A stretch of 63,321 bases of DNA from CAYMLL01 sp964390645. Lineage in GTDB: Bacteria > Planctomycetota > UBA8108. Positions 1-7,626 of the stretch are shown piece after piece. Made by a program: the position numbers and the translations under genes. The stretch covers positions 1-63,321 of the forward strand of contig CAYMLL010000007.1 in NCBI GenBank assembly GCA_964390645.1, read 5' to 3'. Under the pieces are notes generated by a model. That model had not been told where the DNA came from. It saw nothing but the letters and a program-made list of their open reading frames with translations, and ran no database searches. Position 1 is the stretch's first letter. Each line of letters begins with the position of its first letter.

Positions 1-110
1 ACATCTGGACGTGCAACTCGAACGGCCCCGCTCGCCACACCGAGCGCGGATACGGGTCGATCATCAAGCTCGAGATCGTCGGCGGAGGTATCGAGACGGC
101 TGGCGAATGA
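1..110 (+). CDS. C-terminal end of an unidentified protein (cut by window edge)
   Basis: The frame beginning at base 3 is open from the window edge to TGA at 108-110. It reads like a genuine C-terminus, with the stretch IWTCNSNGPARHTERGYGS followed by a hydrophobic strand and an acidic tail. The two other frames here are rich in arginine and serine and look non-coding. I do not recognise the family. The phrase 'IW.C.SNGP' is reminiscent of a beta-propeller blade, but this is only an impression. The gene would start left of the window. Confidence 0.4.
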   Translation, partial: IWTCNSNGPARHTERGYGSIIKLEIVGGGIETAGE

Positions 111-528
111 AGGTCCGCCCGGGCTCCGAGCCGCGCAATCGCGCCGCTCGGGCGTGGCTTAACAGCTGCCAACATTGCACTTACGTCAAACAGCTCGGTA
201 TCGCAAAGCACTGCATCGACGTTGCAAGACGAGACGCCGGGGAATAAAATGCGTGAAGCTCAGTAATTCCAGCTGGGCTCACGGCTTAGCAGTCCATTGA
301 GAAAGTGCTTTCGAGCCGAGGTCGAGGGATGCTGCTCGAGATCGAGAAGCTAGAACGCAATCGAGGTGCGTCCTCCTTGAGTTTCAGCGCCGCGGAGATC
401 GGGCAGCATCACCGGCATTCGGTCGCGATGACTTTTTCAACGGGCCGCTAGCCGCAAGAGTGGTTCGGAGCGGATTCGACAGGCATCACGGCGGGACGCA
501 CCTTGGCCGCCTTACGGGAACGCATTCC
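111..528. other. Intergenic region upstream of the DUF1592 gene
   Basis: No convincing coding frame, RNA gene or repeat was seen. It probably carries the promoter for the operon starting at 529, but no clear -35/-10 pair can be picked by eye in this GC-rich DNA. Confidence 0.4.
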
Positions 529-3525
529 ATGCTCGCTCGGCTTCTGATCGCCGTTCTACTGATCCTTGCCCACGTCTCGACGGCCCGTGGCCAACTACCT
601 CCCGAAGCCGTCATCCTGTCGAAGGTGAAGATCCCCGAAAGGCAGAAGTCCGACGATCTCTGCCCTGTACACCTGGTTCCTTCCGACAAGCAGCTCCCCA
701 CCTGGAAGTACAAGGGCGACGAGTATCGCGGCCACACACCGCAGTGCCGGGACGAGTTCAAGAAGGACGCGGACACGTACTCCGCGGCCGCGAGAGCCCG
801 ACGCTGGGAGAACAACTTCGTCTCGGTGATGAGCATCATCTGGTGCCCGATCACGGACGAGGTGAACGCGGGCGGCGGAGTGCAATGGAAGCGGCTGGGG
901 CTGCAATGGGAGAGTTGTTGCAAGTTCTGCGACGAGGACTTCGCCGAGGAGGATTTCCCCCTCGCCCTGGAGCAGCTCAGAAAGCGCGCGAAGCTGGCGT
1001 ACAAGGCAACCGGTGGCAAGTACGTCGAAGGCGCGAAGAGCCCCGTGGAAGGTGCCATCGACAAGTCCACGCTCGAGTTGCAGACGGGCCCCGCCGGAGA
1101 CGATGCCGACCCGGCGAGCGCCCCTCCAGCACCTTCTCCACCGCAGCCGACGAAGGCCGCCGCTTCTGCCGCCCCCACCTCGGCCGCCGCGAATCATCGC
1201 GAGTTCATCGTCGGAAACTGCGTCGCCTGCCACAACGGAAAGACCCAGCAGGCCGGCGTCAACTTCGAGTCGATCGATCTCGTGGACGTTCGAGCGAACG
1301 CCGAGGTATGGGAGAAGGTGGTGCACAAGATCCGCGCGGGCGACATGCCTCCTCCCGACCGGCGACAGCCTTCCGCCAGGTCGCGCCGAGCTCTGGTCTC
1401 GTGGCTGGTCACGTCATTAGACAAGGCGGCGGCCGATGCTCCAAACCCTGGCCGGCCCGCCGTTCATCGACTGAATCGTGCCGAGTACGCCAACGCGGTT
1501 CGAGATCTCCTGGCGCTGGAGATCGATAGTCGATCGCTGCTGCCGCCGGACGGGAAGGACTTCGGCTTCGACAACATCGCGGACTCACTGAACGTGTCGC
1601 CGTTGCTGCTGGAACGATACATGTCGGCCGCGGCAAAGATCAGTCGTCTCGCCATCGGCGATTCGGACCTCCGCGCCAGCAGCCGGATCTACAAGGTCCC
1701 CAAGCGCCTGCTGCAAGGAGAGCGGGCGGGCGAAGATCTGCCCTTCGGTTCGCGCGGCGGATTGTCAGTCCGTCATCACTTTCCACTCGACGGCGACTAC
1801 GTCATCAAGGTCGACATAGAATCGCCCAGGTCCGACCAGCCCCGGGATCTCTTTCAACGCAGTGACGCGCCCGAGCAGCTGGACGTTCGCGTGGACGGAA
1901 AGAGGGTCGGTGCGTTCACCGTCAACAAGGTCAAGAGCGGAAAATGGTCTTACGGGAAGCACCGCCTCGAAGGCGGAAGCAAGGATGACAAGGTAAAGAC
2001 GACCTGGTGGGGCTCACGAACCCTGGAGGTCCGCTTTGCGGCGAAGGCCGGAACGCGAACGGTCGCCACCTCTTTCGTGAAGAGAACCCTGGCCTACGAG
2101 GGCGTTCGACCGAGGCATTTCCCCTCGTTCTACGACTACCTCGGGCTCCTCAAGGGCGTCGAGCCCGGCGTGCTCGAGCTGGAGATCGCAGGGCCCTACG
2201 ACGCAACCGGCGTCGGGAAAGGAAGCCTCAGCCGCCAGAAGATCTTTACGAGCTACCCCACGAAGGCCGAGGACGAGATCGTCAGCGCGACGGAGGTGCT
2301 TTCAAACCTGGCGCGCCGCGCCTACCGCCGACCGGTCACTGACCGTGACATGCAGACCCTGCTCACCTTCTACGCGCACGGCCGAAAGGAAGGCGACTTC
2401 GAGGACGGTATCCAGCTCGCGATGGAGCGAATCCTGGTGAGCCCGAGCTTCCTGTTCCGGAGCGTCGTCGATCCACGGGACGTCGCGCCAGGCGCCGCCT
2501 ATCGCCTGAGCGACCTCGAGCTGGCTTCCCGTCTGTCGTTCTTCCTGTGGAGCAGCATTCCCGACGACGAGCTCCTCGCAACGGCGGAACGCGGTGAGCT
2601 GAAGGACGCTGCGGTCCTGGAACGACAGGTGCGGCGAATGCTGGCCGATCCTCGCTCGAAGGCTCTGGTGACCAATTTCGCCGGTCAGTGGCTCCACCTC
2701 CGGAACCTGCGTGCGGTCAAGCCGGACGTGAACCTCTTCCCCGAGTTTGACGACAACCTGCGTGAGGCCCTGCGACGCGAGACCGAGCTCTTTTTCGCCA
2801 GCCAGCTGCGCGAAGATCGAAGCGTGGTCGACCTGCTGTCGGCGGACTACACGTTCCTCAACGAACGGCTGGCCCGGCACTATGAGATTCCGGGCATTTA
2901 CGGCAGCCACTTCCGGCGGGTAGATCTGGGTGATCAAAGGGTTGGTGGCCTGCTGGGTCACGGCAGCATCTTGACCGTGACGTCGTATGCCACGCGGACT
3001 TCCCCGGTGATTCGGGGCAAGTGGTTGCTTCAGAACATGCTGGGCTCGCCTCCTCCTCCCCCACCCGCTGACGTTCCCGAACTGCCCGAATCCGGCGAAG
3101 GCGGCGAGGCGGCCACGTTGCGCGAGAGGCTGGAATTGCACGTGGCGGACCCGACTTGCCGCAGCTGCCACATCAAGATGGATCCTCTCGGACTCGCGCT
3201 GGAGAACTTCGACGCCATCGGGAAGTGGCGCGAGAACTACCGTGACGGCCTGCCGGTGGACTCCCACGGGGAGCTACCCGACGGAACGGCCCTGGAGGGG
3301 CCGGCCGGGCTGCGCGACGTGATGCTGGAGAAGGACGAGGAGTTCGTCTCCACCATGATCAAGAAGCTGCTCACGTACGCGGTGGGCCGCGGAGTCGAAT
3401 TCTACGATCAGCCGGCCGTTCGCCACGTGGCTCGAGAGGCCGCGTCGAACGACTACCGATGGTCGTCCATCGTCCTGGGAATCGTCAAGAGCACACCTTT
3501 CCAGATGAGGAGTTCGCGCCGATGA
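529..3525 (+). CDS. Secreted DUF1587/DUF1592/DUF1588/DUF1585 cytochrome c-like protein
   Basis: A protein of 998 aa starting at ATG 529, chosen because it begins directly with a signal peptide (MLARLLIAVLLILAH). An upstream start at 460 would add 23 residues before the signal. After an N-terminal Cys-containing domain (about 30-170) and an Ala/Pro linker comes a haem c motif CVACH (C231-H235), then DUF1587 (RLNRAEYANAVRDLL, about 313-330), the DUF1595/DUF1592 region (YRRPVTDRDM; YRLSDLELASRLSFFLW), DUF1588 (TSYATRTSPVIRGKWLL) and a second haem motif CRSCH (C877-H881) followed by MDPLGLALENFD, then DUF1585. This domain set is known from secreted proteins abundant in Planctomycetota and relatives. 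The function is not established, but two CXXCH motifs imply electron transfer outside the cytoplasm. The stop overlaps the DUF1552 start by 4 nt, so the two are probably translated together. Confidence 0.9.
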   Translation: MLARLLIAVLLILAHVSTARGQLPPEAVILSKVKIPERQKSDDLCPVHLVPSDKQLPTWKYKGDEYRGHTPQCRDEFKKDADTYSAAARARRWENNFVSVMSIIWCPITDEVNAGGGVQWKRLGLQWESCCKFCDEDFAEEDFPLALEQLRKRAKLAYKATGGKYVEGAKSPVEGAIDKSTLELQTGPAGDDADPASAPPAPSPPQPTKAAASAAPTSAAANHREFIVGNCVACHNGKTQQAGVNFESIDLVDVRANAEVWEKVVHKIRAGDMPPPDRRQPSARSRRALVSWLVTSLDKAAADAPNPGRPAVHRLNRAEYANAVRDLLALEIDSRSLLPPDGKDFGFDNIADSLNVSPLLLERYMSAAAKISRLAIGDSDLRASSRIYKVPKRLLQGERAGEDLPFGSRGGLSVRHHFPLDGDYVIKVDIESPRSDQPRDLFQRSDAPEQLDVRVDGKRVGAFTVNKVKSGKWSYGKHRLEGGSKDDKVKTTWWGSRTLEVRFAAKAGTRTVATSFVKRTLAYEGVRPRHFPSFYDYLGLLKGVEPGVLELEIAGPYDATGVGKGSLSRQKIFTSYPTKAEDEIVSATEVLSNLARRAYRRPVTDRDMQTLLTFYAHGRKEGDFEDGIQLAMERILVSPSFLFRSVVDPRDVAPGAAYRLSDLELASRLSFFLWSSIPDDELLATAERGELKDAAVLERQVRRMLADPRSKALVTNFAGQWLHLRNLRAVKPDVNLFPEFDDNLREALRRETELFFASQLREDRSVVDLLSADYTFLNERLARHYEIPGIYGSHFRRVDLGDQRVGGLLGHGSILTVTSYATRTSPVIRGKWLLQNMLGSPPPPPPADVPELPESGEGGEAATLRERLELHVADPTCRSCHIKMDPLGLALENFDAIGKWRENYRDGLPVDSHGELPDGTALEGPAGLRDVMLEKDEEFVSTMIKKLLTYAVGRGVEFYDQPAVRHVAREAASNDYRWSSIVLGIVKSTPFQMRSSRR

Positions 3526-4880
3526 TCGTCACCAAGAAGAGCCTGTCCCGTCGCACGTTCTTGCACGGCGTGGCCGCTGCGATCGGGCTGCCCTTGCTGG
3601 ACAGCATGGTGCCGGCGATGACGGCTACCCGCGACACGGCAGCCCATCCGATCCACCGATTCGGTGCGATCTACGTCCCGCACGGTGCCGTGCTGGACAA
3701 GTGGATCCCGAAGACGGACGGCCCCGATTACGAGATGTCGCCGACACTCAAGACCCTGGAGGCATTCCGGGAAGATTTGCTCGTCATCACGAACCTCGAC
3801 AACACGCCCGCGATCGTTCGAGCCGGCGAACCTCTCGGCGGGCATGCGAACGTCCAGGCCGCCTGGCTCTCGGGTGTGCATGCGAAACCGACGGAGGCCG
3901 CCGACATTCTCGCAGGTATCACGGTCGATCAGTTCGCGGCGAGGCACTTCGAGAAGGACACTCAACTCGCCTCGCTGGAGCTCGGATTCGAGCCCACGGA
4001 CCTCTCGGGCTCCTGCGATGTCGGCTTCAGCTGCTCCTATATCAACTCGGTGTCCTGGCGCAGCCCCACCACGCCGCTACCCGTGGAAAACAACCCCCGC
4101 GCGCTCTTCGAGCGACTGTTTGGTGACAGCAACACGACAGACGCGGGCGCACGGCTGAAGCGCATCCGGAAGAACCGCAGTATTCTCGACTCGGTGAACG
4201 ACGAGGTGGCCAGCCTTCAACTCCAGCTGGGGGCGGGCGACCAGTCCAAGCTAAAGGAGTACCTCGAGGCTGTCCGCGACATCGAACGGCGAATACAGAA
4301 AGCCGAGGAGCAGGCCGATCGGGATTTGCCGCTCGTGAAGCGGCCCAACGGCGCCATCCCGGACTCGTACGTGGAGCACTGCAAGTTGATGATGGACTTG
4401 CAGGTGCTCGCCTACCAGACCGACATGACGCGCGTCATCACCTTCATGATGAGCAAGGAGATCAGCAACCGAACCTATCCCGAGGTCGGCGTGCGCGATC
4501 CCCACCACCCGCTTTCCCACCACTCGTACAACCCGGAGAGCCTCAAGAAGCTGGCAAAGATCAATGTCTTCCACCTGGGGCTGGTGGCGTACTACCTGGA
4601 GAGACTGAAGTCGACCCCGGATGGCGATGGCTCTCTTCTGGACCACATGATGCTCTTCTACGGCAGCGGAATGGGCGACAGCCACCTGCACGCCCCCCGC
4701 GACTTGCCCGTCCTTCTGGCGGGCGGCGGGTCCGGAACCCTCAAGAGCGGACGTCATATTCGTTGTGCCGAAGGCACACCGCTTTCGAATCTCTATCTGA
4801 CCATACTGAACAAGATGGGCGTGCCCGCCGAGAGTATCGGCGACAGCACGGGGCAGATGCATGAGATCCAGGGAGTGTAG
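3522..4880 (+). CDS. Tat-exported DUF1552 protein
   Basis: A 452-aa protein starting at ATG 3522, where ATGA overlaps the preceding stop. The in-frame start at 3459 lies inside the upstream gene and would bury the signal. The N-terminus has a twin-arginine signal, SRRTFLHGVAAAIGLPLLD. The body has the pattern of DUF1552: AIYVPHGAVLDKWIP, a central helical segment (DSVNDEVASLQLQLGAGDQ) and a C-terminal FYGSGMGDSHLHAP followed by DLPVLLAGGGSGTLKSGRHI. The family is routinely found next to DUF1592 proteins and is thought to belong to an alkaline phosphatase/sulfatase-like fold group. Its substrate is unknown. Tat export suggests it folds, perhaps with a metal, before export and works with the upstream cytochrome-like partner. 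Confidence 0.88.
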   Translation: MIVTKKSLSRRTFLHGVAAAIGLPLLDSMVPAMTATRDTAAHPIHRFGAIYVPHGAVLDKWIPKTDGPDYEMSPTLKTLEAFREDLLVITNLDNTPAIVRAGEPLGGHANVQAAWLSGVHAKPTEAADILAGITVDQFAARHFEKDTQLASLELGFEPTDLSGSCDVGFSCSYINSVSWRSPTTPLPVENNPRALFERLFGDSNTTDAGARLKRIRKNRSILDSVNDEVASLQLQLGAGDQSKLKEYLEAVRDIERRIQKAEEQADRDLPLVKRPNGAIPDSYVEHCKLMMDLQVLAYQTDMTRVITFMMSKEISNRTYPEVGVRDPHHPLSHHSYNPESLKKLAKINVFHLGLVAYYLERLKSTPDGDGSLLDHMMLFYGSGMGDSHLHAPRDLPVLLAGGGSGTLKSGRHIRCAEGTPLSNLYLTILNKMGVPAESIGDSTGQMHEIQGV

Positions 4881-4937
4881 TCGCCTCCCGCCAGGAACAA
4901 TCCACCGCCCGAGAATCCCGATCGGAGGAAAGAGCTG

Positions 4938-7514
4938 ATGGTGACGCGCGCTAAAGCCGGGCGTACCGGCCGGGTGTGGACGTTGTCGCTGCTGTCGGTC
5001 GTGGCGCTGTTCTCGACCGCGATGGGTGAATCCCCGGGCGATCAGTCATTGATCAAGGCGGTGAGAGAGCAGGACAAAGCGGCCATCGCGTCGCTGCTCG
5101 AGAAGAAAGTGGACGTCAACGCGCGTCAGGCGGACGGCGCGACCGCGCTTCATTGGGCCGTGCACCGCGATGACCATGACACGACGAAGTCCCTGCTCGA
5201 ATCGGGCGCGAAGGTCGACTCGAAGAACGATCTCGGCGTCACGCCACTCTCACTGGCCTGCACGAACGCGAACGCGGCGATCATCGAGACACTCGTGACA
5301 GCCGGGGCGGATCCCAATGCCGCCCTGATGACTGGCGAGACTCCCCTGATGACCGCAGCACGCACGGGCGACCTGGACTCGGTCGACGTCCTGCTGAGGC
5401 ACAAGGCGGACATCAACTCGAAGGAGCCCATCCGGAAGCAGACGGCGCTGATGTGGGCCATCGGGGAAAAACACTCGGGGGTCGCGCAGAAACTGGTCGA
5501 ATATGGAGCGGACATCCATGCTGCGACGACGCTCGGGTTCACGCCGCTGCTGTTTGCAGCCCGGGAAGGCGATCTGCAGTCGACCAGGTTGCTGCTGGAC
5601 GCAGGCGCCGACGCCAACACGACGACGAAGGACAAGTTGAGCGCGCTGCATGTGGCAACCGTCAGGGGTCACGGGAAGGTCGCAGCTCTCTTGCTCGATC
5701 GAGGCGCCGATGCGAACGCCGATGGCCCGGGATACACCCCGCTACACTGGGCCGTGGGAACCTGGGAAACGGAAATGAACGGCGCGAATGGCATGACGGC
5801 GCCGAAAGGCCACGAATGGGACCGGTTGCGAGGCGTACAGGAGGGCAAGGTCGAGCTGGTGAAAGCGCTCCTGAAGCATGGCGCTGATCCGAACGCCCGA
5901 CTCGAGAACCCGCCCACCCGGTATGGTTTCACCGTCCAGCGAACGGCGAGAGACTCGACACCCTTGACGCTGGCGGCATTCGCCGGCGAGGCCGAGATCA
6001 TGCAGCTGCTCGCGGACCACGACGCCGACCTGTCGCTGCGACCGAAGAATGGTCTCTCGCCGCTCCTGACCGCGGCCGGAGTCAACAGATTCCGGCCGGA
6101 AAACGCCGTGTCGGAGGACAACTTGCTGGCAGCGGTGAAGATGGCGGTGGCACTGGGGGCGGACGTCAATGAGAAGGACCGATCCGGCAATACCGCAATG
6201 CACGGCGCCGCGTGGATCCGATCGACGAAGATCATACGGTTCCTCGCGAGCAAGGGCGCCGATGTCAACGCGTTGAACAAGAAGAAGCAGTCCCCGATCT
6301 ACATCGCTGAGCACGATGGGCGCTCGGCCGGGTCCGGCCCCAAGCTCGAGAAGTCAGCCATCGCAGATCTCTTGCGCGAGCTGGGCGCCTCCGACGTGGC
6401 CAAAGCGTCTTCACGAAGAGAATCGGTCGAGGAGTCCTCCCCGAAGAAGACGGTCAAGGCCGCCGTACAGAAGAAGACGGTCAAGCCGGTCGACGCGTCA
6501 GGCGAGCAGGTCGACCCGTCAGGTACGTGGCGCTGGGAGCACGACGAGGAAGGCACGACCGTCAAGGACGTGCTCAAGCTGAACCTCGAAGCCACGACGA
6601 AGAAGCTCACGGGCACCTACCAGGGAAGCGGCGACCCGCTGACGATCAAGAGCGGGAAGATCGACGGCGACAAGCTGACCGTCGACTACGTCATCGATGC
6701 CGATGGCACCGCCATCGAGGTCACGCTCGCGGGCCGGATAGCCGGTAACACCGTCAGCGGAACGGCGATCCTCGTGATCAACGGCCAGCGCCTCGGGGAG
6801 TTCCCCTGGTCCGCCGAACGATCGGCCGTCGAGACAGTTGACCCCTCAGGCACCTGGCGGTGGACGCACGATGAGGAAGGCACGACCGTCAAGAATGTGC
6901 TCAAGCTGAACCTCGACGCCACGACGAAGGAGCTCGCGGGCACCTACAAGGGACGGGTCGGTCCACTGGACATCAAGAGCGGGAAGATCGACGGCGACAA
7001 GCTGACCGTCGAAGTCGTCATCGATATCGGCGGCGGCACGGACCTCGACGTCAACTTCGCGGGCAAGATCAACGGTGACGACGTGAGCGGACTGGTGGAG
7101 CTCTCGGTCAACGGCAAGGGCGGGAAGCTCCCCTGGAACGCGAAACGGTCAGTCGAGGCATCGGATGTCGTCGGGGCGTGGCAGCTGGCGATCGTACGCG
7201 AGAACGAAGAGCCGCTCACCGCAACGCTGAGCTTGAAGCAAGCGGGCGAGAAAGGGAAGCTCGAGGCCGAGTACACCGGGGGCGATTCTGGCAGGTCTTT
7301 CGACGTCAAGGACGTCACGGTCAGGGGCGACAAGCTGCTGTTCACGATCAACGGCAAGGTCGGCGAGAACTCGCTCACCGCGAGATACACGATCCAGCCA
7401 CGTGGAGACAGGTTGACCGGCACGGTCGAGTACGATCTGAACGGAGCGACCGGTGAGCTCGCGGTCAAAGGGCAGCGCACGCAACCGGCGGAAGAGCAGC
7501 AGGAGAGCCAGTAG
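4938..7514 (+). CDS. Secreted ankyrin-repeat protein with C-terminal beta-repeat tail
   Basis: An 858-aa protein with a strong Shine-Dalgarno (GGAGG) upstream of ATG 4938. A signal peptide (about 1-32) is followed by roughly ten ankyrin repeats (about 35-480; e.g. DGATALHWAV, GETPLMTAARTGD, GFTPLLFAAREGD, GNTAMHGAAW). One repeat is stretched by an insert near residues 275-300. A Lys/Ser/Val linker (about 490-520) leads to two nearly identical 109-aa beta-rich repeats beginning DPSGTWRW, then a diverged third copy (VVGAWQLAIVRENEEPL). Ankyrin proteins of this type are commonly encoded next to DUF1592/DUF1552 pairs. The role is probably protein-protein or ligand binding outside the cytoplasm. 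It is 57 nt downstream of the DUF1552 gene and probably in the same operon. Confidence 0.85.
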   Translation: MVTRAKAGRTGRVWTLSLLSVVALFSTAMGESPGDQSLIKAVREQDKAAIASLLEKKVDVNARQADGATALHWAVHRDDHDTTKSLLESGAKVDSKNDLGVTPLSLACTNANAAIIETLVTAGADPNAALMTGETPLMTAARTGDLDSVDVLLRHKADINSKEPIRKQTALMWAIGEKHSGVAQKLVEYGADIHAATTLGFTPLLFAAREGDLQSTRLLLDAGADANTTTKDKLSALHVATVRGHGKVAALLLDRGADANADGPGYTPLHWAVGTWETEMNGANGMTAPKGHEWDRLRGVQEGKVELVKALLKHGADPNARLENPPTRYGFTVQRTARDSTPLTLAAFAGEAEIMQLLADHDADLSLRPKNGLSPLLTAAGVNRFRPENAVSEDNLLAAVKMAVALGADVNEKDRSGNTAMHGAAWIRSTKIIRFLASKGADVNALNKKKQSPIYIAEHDGRSAGSGPKLEKSAIADLLRELGASDVAKASSRRESVEESSPKKTVKAAVQKKTVKPVDASGEQVDPSGTWRWEHDEEGTTVKDVLKLNLEATTKKLTGTYQGSGDPLTIKSGKIDGDKLTVDYVIDADGTAIEVTLAGRIAGNTVSGTAILVINGQRLGEFPWSAERSAVETVDPSGTWRWTHDEEGTTVKNVLKLNLDATTKELAGTYKGRVGPLDIKSGKIDGDKLTVEVVIDIGGGTDLDVNFAGKINGDDVSGLVELSVNGKGGKLPWNAKRSVEASDVVGAWQLAIVRENEEPLTATLSLKQAGEKGKLEAEYTGGDSGRSFDVKDVTVRGDKLLFTINGKVGENSLTARYTIQPRGDRLTGTVEYDLNGATGELAVKGQRTQPAEEQQESQ
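6510..7163 (+). repeat. Two tandem 327-bp coding repeats
   Basis: Copy one starts at 6510 and copy two at 6837, an exact period of 327 bp (109 codons). Both open with the codons for VDPSGTWRW and share blocks such as DEEGTTVK, VLKLNL and IKSGKIDGDKLTV. A third, diverged copy follows to the end of the gene. The high nucleotide similarity suggests recent duplication and possible copy-number variation. Confidence 0.8.
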
Positions 7515-7561
7515 CTCGAGCTTCCGGCAAACAGCACCGTTTCAACGCGATTCCGGGCCCT

Positions 7562-7577
7562 GCCGAGAAGCCTCGGC
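7562..7577. terminator. Hairpin between convergent genes
   Basis: A perfect 6-bp stem, GCCGAG/CTCGGC, with a 4-nt loop lies between the stop of the ankyrin gene (7514) and the stop of the minus-strand GDSL gene (7627). It lacks a strong U-tract (CCGTCATTT follows), so it is at best a weak or bidirectional terminator. Confidence 0.3.
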
Positions 7578-7626
7578 CGTCATTTCATCGCGGCCCGCAT
7601 TCCGTATGCGACCCCGGGTCGGGTAT

